Assembly (NCBI RefSeq): GCF_000350105.1
Contig: NZ_CAIY01000027.1
Coordinates: 248,001-312,000 of the forward strand
Source of the DNA: Richelia intracellularis HH01
GTDB taxonomy: Bacteria > Cyanobacteriota > Cyanobacteriia > Cyanobacteriales > Nostocaceae
Length of the DNA stretch: 64,000 bases
Reading direction: 5' to 3'
Shown here: positions 36,985 through 46,876 of the stretch, piece by piece
Numbering within the stretch: the stretch's first letter is position 1
Layout of the letters: every line of letters begins with the position of its first letter
Position numbers and translations under genes: made by a program
The notes under the pieces: generated by a model
The model's database searches: none
What the model was told of the DNA's origin: nothing
The model's input: only the letters and a program-made list of their open reading frames with translations

Positions 36985-38093
36985 CTATTAGAGCATCCCA
37001 ATTTCTCCTTAATCCTACATCTTTGACTCGAGACACTAATACACTTCATTAGTTGTACTTGAATAGAAGCCATTAAAAAGGCATTATCATACAAACATAT
37101 TTGATTTATTAAAAAAATAAAACCCGAAGTGAATTGACCAAGTTATACTACCATGAAAATTACTATCCTAAAAAATACAAATAGTATTTTCAGTGTAATT
37201 AAAATTAATTTATTAAACAACATAATGAAAAAATAACACTATTTTAAATACCAGTGATTTTAACAGGGAATTGAGATTCAAGATACAGGCTTGTTTGTAT
37301 TTATGGCAGTATTATGTATAACTTTCCTAAAAAATACTTGTGATTACTATAGAGCAACACAGTTATTTTGTAATCTGAAATACAAGCAATTTACTGCATT
37401 AGCTAGGAAGAGTTTGTAAAGTAAATAACTGTTTTTGCCATAACTATTTTTGAATAATATTGTAATAGGAGTTAGTGTGAGACATGATTCATAGTATAGA
37501 AACTAGTAGTACAGTTACAGGTAGTTCATATTACAGCAAATAATATAACTTTTATCTTTATCTAAGTAATAGATTATAAATATAGCTATAGAAGAGTTAA
37601 TATATAAAATCGACTCTAATTCCACATTTTTCCTAGACTTAAATAAAAGTGAGCATAGATATTTTATTATTAATAATTTGATAGAGAAATTAATTGTGAT
37701 AAGAACTTGAGGAGTATTACGACTGTTGTGATAATGGATTCTGAACATCTCCTAATGCTATATTCTAAGGCTTAAATTTATCGGATACAGTATATTAATT
37801 TGCTTATAAGTTATTGTCTAAAACGATCAATAATCATATTATTTGGTTGGTAGAATATCTAACTACCTTAATGTTATAAATATCTATACATATCTGCGTT
37901 AAAATTGCTTGTAGTGCATGTAAGTCATTGCTTCTTATTATGAAGAGATATACAACTATCACAGCTGGGGCCTGTCAAATAGATCCTATAAGTCGATATA
38001 GTTTCTGGAAAATAGTGAAAAGTAGTAGGTTGGTAGTTTAATATCGGAATACTAAATATTGAGAAAGTATTGAACTAAAAGTTATTAATGTAG

Positions 38094-38134
38094 ATAAGAA
38101 TTTGAATGAAAATAATTTTCATTCAAATTCTTAT
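38094..38134. repeat. 41-bp palindrome with single-base centre
   Basis: Two perfect 20-bp arms (38094-38113 and 38115-38134) flank a single A. The left arm begins ATAAGAATTTGAATG. All but a few positions are A or T. It lies in the middle of the gene desert. Confidence 0.95.
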
Positions 38135-38196
38135 AAAATTTACTGTGACATAGTTTTCCAGGATAGTCATAGTATTTTCATGAAGCACACATGATT

Positions 38197-38223
38197 AAAT
38201 GAAACACTGAGTTTCATTTTTTT
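38197..38223 (+). terminator. Terminator-like hairpin with T-run inside gene desert
   Basis: A 9-bp stem AAATGAAAC/GTTTCATTT with a 5-nt loop ACTGA, continuing into a run of seven T (38217-38223). It has the form of a rho-independent terminator on the plus strand although the nearest upstream gene ends 1.2 kb earlier, hinting at an unannotated transcript. Confidence 0.5.
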
Positions 38224-38565
38224 GCTTTTAGTTCAATATGCTGATTTTAAGCTATTTACGATGGTCAGGATATGTATGTTATTTTTGGAATCTTATAAAT
38301 TTCTGAACCATTTAAATTACTCATAGAATTTTCCTGAGTTTGCCTTGCTAAAAAATAGCATACCCTTACTTTTGTAATAATGATAGTCATTAATTGCAAG
38401 TATATTTTTGCCTTTTAGTAGGAAAATATAATTTTTATTTTTGGACTATTGGAAGCATTGAATAAGACCTTTCACCTCATAAATCATGATTCCCTTAACT
38501 CCATTATTCTTCTCAAGATTTTTACATACTAATTCATTTAACTTCCTTTTAATAAGACTATCTTT

Positions 38566-38589
38566 TTTGCTAAAGTATATTTTAGCAAA
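38566..38589. repeat. Short inverted repeat in gene desert
   Basis: A perfect 9-bp stem TTTGCTAAA/TTTAGCAAA with a 6-nt loop. It is one of several hairpins clustered in the desert; no role assigned. Confidence 0.7.
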
Positions 38590-39093
38590 TGCCCGTTACT
38601 TTTTACATTAAACTATGAATCTTAACAAGTGATATCTACATTAAAGTTTTATATTTAAAGTAAAAAAAACGATGTTTCAAGAATCAAGTAGTAGAAGGGT
38701 AATTCCTATCAAAAAAAATCTTAGGATATGGATTCTTAGAATAAAGTAATTATTATTTTATGATTTATAGATATTGCTAAAAGTTTATAATAGTAGCTTG
38801 CTTTTCCTCTTTAATCCTGAATATTACTTGCTATTAGTTGCTTTTATCTTAGAACCCTATAGATACAAGATATTGTTCTCATTTAGCAATTAAATATCTA
38901 TTCTTATTTATTACTAAATATAACTATTAGCTGCGAGAAGCGGAAAATTTTTCTGATTTTAATCCTTATTAACAATTTTTTGTTGGAGATAGAGTTATAG
39001 GCACCTATGCTATTGGTATGATGTTATTTTGCAATAGTTTATAGATTGAATGAGATATAATCAGGAAAATTTATGGATATGACTGCTTAATAG

Positions 39094-39491
39094 CTTACTA
39101 GATTAACTTCCCAATTATGTATTCTTTTTGGTGATGCAATACCTAGTAATAATAAACTCTCTGATGTTATTGATAAATTGGTAAAATAGAATGTACTAAT
39201 TTTGTGAGTATCCAATTATCTCTCAGTCTGTTCAATTTTTACTTAGAGAAGGGAATTTACATTTATTAAGTTTAATGTTTAGTATGAAGGCAAAATTAGT
39301 TAGTGTGTGTAATAAAGTAATTAGGCCTACCTAGGACTATTCTTATAGGCTTTAAAGTGGTTAATAAGAGAATCCAAATCATTAGCAACCTCAATTCAGA
39401 TACTACTATAATAATAATAATTAAAAATAAGGTATTGCCTGGTTATGTCAGGATACAGGATATCATTGAAATCACATGCCTAGAGCACTAA
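39094..39491 (+). pseudogene. Possible decayed coding sequence, unidentified
   Basis: Three successive plus-strand frames look coding-like and join end to end: 39094-39186 (contains LFGDAIPSNNKLSDVIDKLVK, then a TAG), 39200-39331 (contains CEYPIISQSVQFLLREGNLHL) and 39321-39488 (contains NKVLPGYVRIQDIIEIT). One in-frame stop and two frameshifts would have to be repaired to read through. Open length alone is not significant in such A+T-rich DNA; the composition is the only support. No family is recognised. Confidence 0.25.
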
Positions 39492-40046
39492 AACTTTAGC
39501 CTTAGCAGCTTTGATAATTCACCATCATCCAGGATAACTAGCTGAAAATATAAAGAAATATACCTGAATTATTTGGAGCCTACTATTTTTTTACAAAAAT
39601 AACTTATGAGCTATCCTAAGTTTATTCTCTATGGGTGAGTCATAACACATCGTTGATAATAACAGAATTTTTTATAGTAACTATATGCTATATGAACAAA
39701 TTTCCATTTTTGTGTGATGAAATATTTTCGGAGGTAAGGATTAGAGATATTCTATACTGTCAGTATTATTTATTTTTCAAGAGCAAGATGTGATACAAAA
39801 TCCATCATATAGGGTTTTTTATTAATTTTATCAAAAGAATGTAAGATAAAGTACTTTACCTTTAAATAATATTTAATGATCTTATTCGTTAACTACTAAG
39901 TAATAATCTTGGGATAAAAATTATGTGATAAACGTATGAATAAAAATTGTGAAAACATATAGGTTGTAAATATTCCCTCTTCATTCTCACATAGCAAGTT
40001 AAAATACTTGCAGGAAAAAGTTTAATAAATAGTCTTTAAACTTGTC

Positions 40047-40640
40047 ATGACTAATTCTCAGGATATTGCAACATTAGCTCGGTGGATGGCAGCTGACTTT
40101 AGTAATCAGCAACAAGCTTTTGATAACCCCCCGTTATTTGCTCATATTCGAGTATGTATTCGTCCCCTCCCCTGGAACTTGTTATCTGGAGTCAGTTTAT
40201 TGTTAGAGCAGGCTTATAATTATAATTTAAATCAACCTTATCGCTTGAGGGTCATGAGAATAATTCCTGCCAAAGGAAATATTGTAATTGAGCACTATAA
40301 CTTTAAAGAAGAGAAAAAGTTTTATGGTGCATCCCGTAATAGAGAACAATTAAAACGCATTACCATCAACAGCCTAGAAAAAATGCCAGGATGCAATATG
40401 CTTGTAAAATGGACTGGCAGCAGTTTTAAGGGGAAAGTGGAAACTGGCAAACAGTGTATAGTTATTCATGATGGCAAAAAGACATATCTCGATAGTGAGT
40501 TCGAAATTGACGCAGAAAAATTTGTCAGCCTTGATAGAGGAAGGTATCTAGAAACAGATTTACATGCCTGGGGATCGATTGCTGGGGAATTTAAATTTGT
40601 ACGTTGGAATAGTTTTGCTAATGAACTTGAAATCAGGTAA
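40047..40640 (+). CDS. cpcT: Phycobiliprotein lyase CpcT/CpeT family
   Basis: A 197-residue bilin lyase. CpcT attaches phycocyanobilin to Cys153 of the phycocyanin beta subunit in phycobilisome assembly. The chain matches Nostoc CpcT closely by eye: SQDIATLARWMAADFSNQQQAF, HIRVCIRPLPWNLLSGVSLL, LEKMPGCNMLVKWTG, KTYLDSEFEIDAEKFVSLDRGR and HAWGSIAGEFKFVRW. The beta-barrel lyase has no signal peptide and acts in the cytoplasm. It stands alone between two long spacers; the phycocyanin genes are not in this window. This gene is among the clearest evidence that the organism is a phycobilisome-bearing cyanobacterium. Confidence 0.95.
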   Translation: MTNSQDIATLARWMAADFSNQQQAFDNPPLFAHIRVCIRPLPWNLLSGVSLLLEQAYNYNLNQPYRLRVMRIIPAKGNIVIEHYNFKEEKKFYGASRNREQLKRITINSLEKMPGCNMLVKWTGSSFKGKVETGKQCIVIHDGKKTYLDSEFEIDAEKFVSLDRGRYLETDLHAWGSIAGEFKFVRWNSFANELEIR

Positions 40641-41552
40641 ATCAATCAACATAGGCCCAAACATGGACACGATAAAAGCCACTTTTGCTCACAATTTAGA
40701 ATTTTGGCTATTCATTAGTCATGATTAAGAAGGTCTTGCCTGTACATAACATACTCGAGAGCCCAACATCATGGGGTCATTTATGTAGCTGCAATGTGTA
40801 TTTTGTATTAGTAGGAAAATTAATTAATTTACAAATATTATTGAATTAATCTGCTCAAAAAATGTAGGGCAACACCGCGGTTAATATACTTAAATCTATT
40901 TAAGTAGGGGCTCATCCAAGACAAATTATTGTAAATATCCTCTATTCTATCTACTCGATTAGAGCCAAAATAGCAATATGAGTCGCTAGTTTGGTGTAAG
41001 CTTTCTCGCAAACTACACTTGGTCTAATCAACCATAAATTTTCATTATTTTGCTCTTATATAAATTTACTATTTTTATCAGATTTCCATAAGACTTGTAT
41101 TGCATCCCATTGATAAAGAATGCTAAATAAACTTGCTGAGGTGTTTTTAGAGAGTGGTTTTTCTTATAATTAAATAAAATTTAATTTGCCTTTTTTAGAA
41201 AAAATACTCCCTTACTTGCTTTAATATATTAGTCTCAAGTACTCTCTCCGAGACGCTTTTAAGTTTACCTTTGCTTTCTATTGTGCTAAGTTTTGATAGC
41301 GTTAAATAGGACATCAAGCTAAACCAATTCAGTAACACACCAAACCCAATCAAAAAAAACAGATGGTATTTGATTTATCTTTATGGTCAAAATATATTCC
41401 GATCTAGAGTAAATTCTAAAGTTTCCTTTAATTTATGCATCCAGTAATGAGTTTAAATAATTCATATCGAATGATAATTATAAGAGATAAATGTTGAGTA
41501 GCATTTGAAGTGGTTATAAACTCCCTATCATCTTTATAATTTTGCAATAGTT
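40641..41552. other. Gene-free stretch between convergent cpcT and ribonuclease D
   Basis: About 910 bp. The only structure seen is a 9-bp A/T-rich inverted repeat at 40887-40906 (TACTTAAAT/ATTTAAGTA, 2-nt loop). No gene is supported. Confidence 0.5.
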
Positions 41553-42182
41553 CTAATGTTCAAATATATTCTGGTACTGTAATAAATCTAGCTGAGTTAT
41601 TGTTGGTAGGCACCGAAAACACTTTTGGGCAATCTCCCACCTTTCCTCTCTTTGCAGAATCACCTGTAATTTCTGTTGTATATTTACTAGATAACGGACA
41701 TCACTTGCTGCATAATTTAATTGTACTTCTGTTAAGTTAGCTGAGTCTCCCCAATCAGAACTTTGGGCAGTTTTATCCATTTCTATACCTTCCAATTCTC
41801 TTACCAAATCTTTCAAACTATGGCGTGGGGAATAGGTTCTAGCCAACTTGCTAGCAATCTTAGTACAAAAAACAGGATTCACATTAATCCCTAAATGGTA
41901 ATTTAAGACTGCCAAGTCAAAACGGGCAAAATGGAATACTTTTGAAATTTTTTCTGCCTCCATAAGCACTTTTAGATTGGGTGCACTCTTTTGACCATTA
42001 TTTATCAGGACAACTGTAACTTTACCTTCAGAGTTACATAATTGTACTAAACACAGACGATCACGTTGTGGCAAAAGCCCCATAGTTTCTGTATCTACAG
42101 CAATTATGGTTGACTGGAGATATTCAGCCACAGTATCATCACTTAGGTCGCAATCGCAAACATGAAAATCTGGCAATATCAT
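41553..42182 (-). CDS. Ribonuclease D family 3'-5' exonuclease
   Basis: A 209-residue DEDD exonuclease consisting of the catalytic domain only. The acidic residues are present: Asp30 and Glu32 (AVDTETMG), Asp89 (FHFARFDLAVL) and the DEDDy pair Tyr157/Asp161 (YAASDVRYL). The HRDC domains of E. coli RNase D are absent, as in the short cyanobacterial versions. It is expected to trim 3' ends of tRNA precursors or other small RNAs in the cytoplasm. Start ATG at 42182; it lies 89 bp after the end of the CAP-domain gene on the same strand, so the two may share a transcript. Confidence 0.9.
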   Translation of the reverse strand: MILPDFHVCDCDLSDDTVAEYLQSTIIAVDTETMGLLPQRDRLCLVQLCNSEGKVTVVLINNGQKSAPNLKVLMEAEKISKVFHFARFDLAVLNYHLGINVNPVFCTKIASKLARTYSPRHSLKDLVRELEGIEMDKTAQSSDWGDSANLTEVQLNYAASDVRYLVNIQQKLQVILQREERWEIAQKCFRCLPTITQLDLLQYQNIFEH

Positions 42183-42271
42183 TCTTTATTATTTAGGATG
42201 GGACATAGTGCCTAGGGTAGGGAATAATAGTCCTTAGTAGACACTAATATAATAATATGCAAAAACTAAAT

Positions 42272-42817
42272 TTACTTAGTACGCAGAAAAATTTGTGTAA
42301 TATAAACTTGTCTACGATCATTAATAGCAACGCCAACACCAGTCAAATGAAAACTACCTTGAATATTCTCTAAATGTTTATGACTATTGAGCCAAGCCTC
42401 CACAGCCTGAGCTGCGGGGTCACTGTAGCCTTGGTTGTAAGCAACATTTTCTGATGCACTGTTGTAAGGTATGGGAATTACACTCACCCTTTGCTTAAAT
42501 CCCTGATGGCTAAGAGGCACTTTTTTCAAAGCCATATTTTGACTATGATATCTTGCCTGCCGAGAGATTGTCCCATTCAAAGCAAGTTTTTTTAAACCTC
42601 GCCTAACACGATAGTGGTTAATTTTCTCAAAAACTGACTTCTCTATAAGACTGGCATGAAAACTGGTCAGTTTTGTCAATAAATTTGAGGTATTTAAGTT
42701 TGTTTGACCACCAGTAGTTTTTTTTGTAGAAGTATGACCTGGCACAGGAATAGTTGTTAACCCACTACCAAGGACAAGCAGACTCAAAGCAATGCCAAAA
42801 GCAGTTCGTCGGAACAT
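42272..42817 (-). CDS. Secreted CAP-domain (SCP-like) protein
   Basis: A 181-residue exported protein. An N-terminal signal peptide (RRTAFGIALSLLVLGSGLTTIPVPG) is followed by a short linker and a CAP domain from about 60 to the end. CAP landmarks are INHYRVRRGLKKLALNGTISRQARYHSQNMA, SENVAYN, AVEAWLNSHKHLENIQG and GVGVAINDRRQVYITQIF. Bacterial CAP proteins are extracellular or periplasmic and mostly of unknown function. It is divergent from the bgtA-like ATPase gene; two NtcA-type sites lie in the shared 298-bp spacer, the nearer one only 22 bp ahead of this start. Confidence 0.87.
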   Translation of the reverse strand: MFRRTAFGIALSLLVLGSGLTTIPVPGHTSTKKTTGGQTNLNTSNLLTKLTSFHASLIEKSVFEKINHYRVRRGLKKLALNGTISRQARYHSQNMALKKVPLSHQGFKQRVSVIPIPYNSASENVAYNQGYSDPAAQAVEAWLNSHKHLENIQGSFHLTGVGVAINDRRQVYITQIFLRTK

Positions 42818-42838
42818 TGAAATTTAAATAACGTACAA

Positions 42839-42854
42839 TGTAATTGGACGTACA
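42839..42854. promoter_or_regulatory. NtcA-type site 1 (TGTA-N8-TACA)
   Basis: The 16 bp match the extended NtcA palindrome TGTAN8TACA exactly (TGTAATTGGACGTACA). NtcA is the global nitrogen regulator of cyanobacteria. It sits 22 bp before the CAP gene start and about 260 bp before the bgtA-like gene. Match only; no binding evidence. Confidence 0.45.
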
Positions 42855-42874
42855 CCCTAGTTTTAGGTTTCTTG

Positions 42875-42888
42875 GTACACAAGTATAC
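42875..42888. promoter_or_regulatory. NtcA-type site 2 (GTA-N8-TAC)
   Basis: GTACACAAGTATAC matches the core GTAN8TAC. It is 21 bp beyond site 1, in the spacer of the CAP and bgtA-like genes. I could not identify a well-placed -10 box 22 bp downstream. Confidence 0.4.
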
Positions 42889-43115
42889 TAATCGTAATAA
42901 TATGGAAATATTGGCAGATTATTTCAACTATGTCTAGAGTAGTTTTACTGGTTCAATATGTGGAATTAAACATTAAAAATAAGTTTTACCTGAAAATAAA
43001 CCACAATGACAACTAAGTAATTTACATGCTGCTCTGCCGATTTGCTCATAATTTCTGCGAGAATACACAACAGGTAAAACCTAATCTACCAACCTTGAAT
43101 AATTAAAGATTTATA

Positions 43116-43862
43116 ATGGCCATATCTGAAGAAGCACCAATAATTATTGCTGAAGATGTTCACAAATGGTACGGCGGATTCCATGTGCTCCGTGGTGTTA
43201 GTTTGACTGTTAATCGTGGTGAGGTATTAGTACTAATGGGGCCTTCTGGCTCTGGCAAGTCAACCTTTATTCGCACCTTCAATGCCCTAGAAACATATCA
43301 GCAAGGCATGATTGAAGTTGATGGTATTACCCTCAGCCACGATTTACGTAATATAGAGGCAATTCGTAAAGATGTGGGAATGGTTTTTCAGCAATTTAAT
43401 TTATTCCCCCACTTAACTGTTCTGCAAAATATTACTTTGGCCCCCGTTTGGTCAGGTAAATTCTCTAAAACTAAAGCTCAAACGGTGGCCATGCAATTAT
43501 TAGAAAGGGTGGGTATTCTTGAACAGGCTAATAAATATCCCGGACAACTATCTGGGGGACAACAACAACGAGTCGCCATAGCTCGTGCTTTAGCAATGCA
43601 ACCTAAAATTATGTTGTTTGATGAACCAACCTCGGCCTTAGATCCAGAAATGGTAAGAGAAGTACTGGATGTAATGTTGACTTTGGCTAAAGATGGTATG
43701 ACTATGGTGGTTGTTACACATGAGGTTGGATTTGCCCGGGAAGTAGCCGATCTCGTAGTTTTAATGGATGATGGTTTGTTAGTTGAAGCTGCAAAACCAA
43801 ACGTTTTTTTCAACCATCCCCAGGAAGAGCGAACCCATCAGTTTCTGTCACAAATCCTCTAA
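43116..43862 (+). CDS. bgtA: Polar amino acid ABC transporter ATP-binding protein (BgtA-like)
   Basis: A 248-residue GlnQ-type ABC ATPase. Motifs: Walker [10 protein letters not shown] (42-50), Q-loop [16 protein letters not shown], signature [10 protein letters not shown], Walker [17 protein letters not shown] and switch THEVGFA. It resembles Nostoc BgtA, an ATPase encoded apart from its permeases and shared by the basic and N-II amino-acid uptake systems. Here too no permease or binding-protein gene is adjacent. Substrate would be basic or polar amino acids taken up, or recovered after leakage, at the cytoplasmic membrane. The gene symbol rests on likeness and the orphan position. NtcA-type sites lie upstream. 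Confidence 0.87.
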   Translation: MAISEEAPIIIAEDVHKWYGGFHVLRGVSLTVNRGEVLVLMGPSGSGKSTFIRTFNALETYQQGMIEVDGITLSHDLRNIEAIRKDVGMVFQQFNLFPHLTVLQNITLAPVWSGKFSKTKAQTVAMQLLERVGILEQANKYPGQLSGGQQQRVAIARALAMQPKIMLFDEPTSALDPEMVREVLDVMLTLAKDGMTMVVVTHEVGFAREVADLVVLMDDGLLVEAAKPNVFFNHPQEERTHQFLSQIL

Positions 43863-45048
43863 ATAAACCTGGTGGTTATAAAAAGACTGAAAAATTGTGT
43901 AATTTTAAGGGAAATAATTATTAAGACTATAGTCTTTATTATGAACTTGTAATTGCCAGTTTGTCACAGTATTCCTTGCATCTTATCTTGTCACTTTCAA
44001 TTACTTGAAATTAGATAGTTTAAAAATAAGGGAGAATAAAAAGTGAGAAAGCGACGAAATAATAGTATCAAAGATTAAGTGATTCTTAAGCTCGGAATCA
44101 GTAATGTGATTAATAACCTGATTGTAAGGAAAACTCTTTTTATTGGAAGCTTTCTGTACTTTTTATAAGCAACAATTAGGTTCTACTTCACGTTAATATT
44201 TTTTTAACGATTACGCACTAATCAGTTACCCAATAAGCGGAACAAGTTATATTTCAAAACTTTTACCCAAAATTTGGGTGACCAGTACTTTTGTTTAATA
44301 TGGAGTGTGCTCAAACTCATTGATGGATACTATAGATTACAGATGGATACTATAGATTACAGGAAATTTAAGGATATGCTTCAAATTAGGAAGATAACAT
44401 GACCAGAAAACTAGTGAATAATTACATTTAATAGCATAGAAAAATTTGTTAGAGGCCTTGATTAAATTGAGCAATTTATTATTTATGGAGTTGAATATTC
44501 CATTAAAAATTCTCAATCTCTAGAGAGACAGCAATAGAATTTTTCCAACAGTATATGCTCACAAAAATTTATTAGGGTTAGGTTAAAGCAGGAGGACAAT
44601 AGTCTATAATCAAGAATAAATTAGAAGAAGTTCACGACAAAAACTTTCCAATGATTAATATGTAAAAGTAAGGGTATCTAATCTAATGATATTCCCATTA
44701 AAATCGATTGGGAGTTTATTGCAACAAGAAGACAGTACAACAATATGCTTACACCTTACTGAGATATCCAAAAGTGATAAGTTATTCTAGAGGCAGAAAA
44801 CTAAAAATTAAGATTTGAGTCAGTAGTATTTTGCTTGTGATAGTGATTTTTCTGAAGTGAGTGGGGTTTAAGATACTTGAATTAAGGGAAAGGACTTTGA
44901 AAGTGATTGTAATGACTGCTGGTGTTGGGTCGTGGGACTCTTAATTGAATGATGGTCTTAAATAAGTTTTATAAACAAATAAGGCTGTGTCATTTAAACT
45001 TAAACACCAAGTCATTTCTCAACAAATAGATGCTATACATTCGACTTC
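43863..45048. other. Long gene-free stretch between convergent genes
   Basis: About 1.2 kb without a supported gene. It contains a short inverted repeat ACCCAAA-A-TTTGGGT (44266-44280) and a perfect 20-bp tandem duplication at 44322-44361. Confidence 0.5.
44322..44361. repeat. Perfect 20-bp tandem duplication
   Basis: The unit GATGGATACTATAGATTACA occurs twice head to tail (44322-44341, 44342-44361) without a mismatch. It lies in a spacer; exact identity implies a recent event. Confidence 0.95.
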
Positions 45049-45897
45049 TCACTGGTTTGTTATGCTATATATAGCAAGAGCATGAGGCAAAGTACGATTT
45101 GTATGAATTAATGACTGACCCTCAAGAATTAGGCCTGTACTACCCCCACCATCAAGCATCATCGAACTTTTCACACCAAAATGTTTTAGTGTGGTGGACG
45201 CATCGATTTGACGGGTGTAATTGCCAGAGTAAAATACTATGGTTTCCGTTAGACCATCATTATCCTGGTCCATAACTCCAACAAAGGTACGAGGTAAATA
45301 TTCCCGGGCTGATTTATTGGCAGTAATATCAAGTCCACCCACTACATTCTGAGATATCCTAAAAGTCTGTACCATATAAGTTTGAATAAAACTCACAGCA
45401 GTTTTATTATTCCAGGAAAGTGTGCGTATTTGCCCAATATATTCTTTACTAACACCATAGCCATATATTGGTCGTCTACCTGGTATTTTCAACCCAAAGG
45501 CAACACCTGTAGGGTTGTTCTTGGTGGAGAAATATGTGCCATTAGTAATAACCTTTAACTGTTGTGCATTATCATCAATTTTCTTTTCATCCTGCCAAAA
45601 CTCTGTCAATGATTTCTTGTAGATTTTATTATGATTGCTTTTTGACAAGTTTCCAGTTAAATGTTTTACTTTGGCCTTATTTGTATTTACAACAGTTACA
45701 AATTCCAATTTATTATCTAAAGTTTTCCTTTTATATACTTTTAAACCAGATGATTTATATATAACGGTAAAATCGGGAGTCATTCTGATCGCTGTGGTGG
45801 AATTATCTTGATAATTTCCGCTCTCTCCAACAACAGCATAAAGTAATAAGAAATACTTGACAATAATTGTACTTATTCTGTATAGATGTGAAACCAT
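45049..45897 (-). CDS. Secreted phosphodiester glycosidase (NAGPA) domain protein
   Basis: A 282-residue protein. A hydrophobic N-terminal segment (TIIVKYFLLLYAVVG) looks like a signal peptide. From about residue 90 it matches the NAGPA/phosphodiester-glycosidase domain (DUF2233): NGTYFSTKNNPTGVAFGL, RTFVGVMDQDNDG and the hallmark MLDGGGSTGLI. Human NAGPA uncovers mannose 6-phosphate; bacterial members probably cleave sugar phosphodiesters in envelope polymers. It should act outside the cytoplasmic membrane. It is a lone gene between two roughly 1-kb spacers. The start ATG at 45897 is the one that supplies the signal peptide. Confidence 0.85.
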   Translation of the reverse strand: MVSHLYRISTIIVKYFLLLYAVVGESGNYQDNSTTAIRMTPDFTVIYKSSGLKVYKRKTLDNKLEFVTVVNTNKAKVKHLTGNLSKSNHNKIYKKSLTEFWQDEKKIDDNAQQLKVITNGTYFSTKNNPTGVAFGLKIPGRRPIYGYGVSKEYIGQIRTLSWNNKTAVSFIQTYMVQTFRISQNVVGGLDITANKSAREYLPRTFVGVMDQDNDGLTETIVFYSGNYTRQIDASTTLKHFGVKSSMMLDGGGSTGLILEGQSLIHTNRTLPHALAIYSITNQ

Positions 45898-46876
45898 AAA
45901 ACTGAATGTTAGGATTTAAATGAACTACCTCAAAATAATTAGAGATTGAAATCTAAGCATCAAACAGAAGATTGGGGGCATTTAAGCTTTACTCATTTTT
46001 GGTTTAAGTAACTCAATACTAAAATAAAAAAGCATTATACCTACAAAGTTACCCATAGTAGCAAATCAAGATAATTTTCTATCAGATTGGTATAACATAA
46101 GTACAGAATTATTTTAAATTAATTCAATCAATATAGTGATTATTTCCTAGTAAGTTTATGACAATATTTAACTATTCTAAAGCCCAGATTTAGATTCTGG
46201 ATATAAATGATTTCTAGTAAACCCTGGGATGGATAATAGACAACCCAAAAAAGCTTTTCCACTTCAAGGTTTACTGAATGTTTAATTTGCTAGTGATTTT
46301 ATTTAATATTGACCTTACCCAAGCCCATTACTATTATATCTGGACTACATTTCTAATTTGGCTAATAAGATGGTATTACCAGAGAATATAGATTTAGACA
46401 TCACAATATAGAATATTCCCTAAATAGCTGATTATTAGCTACTATATAGTTTTTTCCCTGAATTATTAGTCATCTCAACAAATTGCTTCATTACCAATAG
46501 GTTAATTTTTTACTGTTTAGTTATAGAAGCAGATTCTTCTTCAACACATGCGATATTCCCTGTGGAAAATTACTCTTTTAAATAAAAATTTAACCATCAT
46601 CATAACAGTAGTATCTTAAACGTTTTGATAGTATTTAAATATTAATTTAAACCTGGATTTTTATAAAGTAGCTATATAATAAATCCCCTGCTTTATTTGT
46701 AATTTAGGATAAGATAAATAAATTTTGTATGTAATATCAAACTTGTTTAATAGAGTTTTTACATACTAAGTTAATTAGTTACTATAAAATATTCTTTGAG
46801 AACAAGCAGATTTTTATGATATGTGTGATTCTTGGTCATGCAAAAAAAATACTGGTTGTGAATTCACTTAGTTCTC
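45898..46876. other. Gene-free stretch
   Basis: About 980 bp of A+T-rich DNA between two leftward genes. No coding, RNA or clear hairpin structure was seen. Confidence 0.5.

Larger units (their letters stand above)
36985..40046. other. 3-kb gene desert
   Basis: The longest gene-free stretch of the window. No intact gene is supported on either strand; a 77-residue frame at 37515-37748 is composed of low-information residues. It contains a near-perfect 41-bp palindrome (38094-38134), a terminator-like hairpin with T-run (38197-38223), another inverted repeat (38566-38589), and plus-strand fragments at 39094-39488 that look like decayed coding sequence. Where the last fragments end, the cpcT promoter region begins. 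Confidence 0.55.

Noticed and set aside
37515-37748. 77-residue minus-strand frame in the gene desert
   Set aside because: Almost only Ile, Leu, Asn, Lys, Ser and Tyr; chance open frame in A+T-rich DNA.
39401-39420. ATA/ATAATA microsatellite
   Set aside because: Short and imperfect simple repeat, expected at this base composition.
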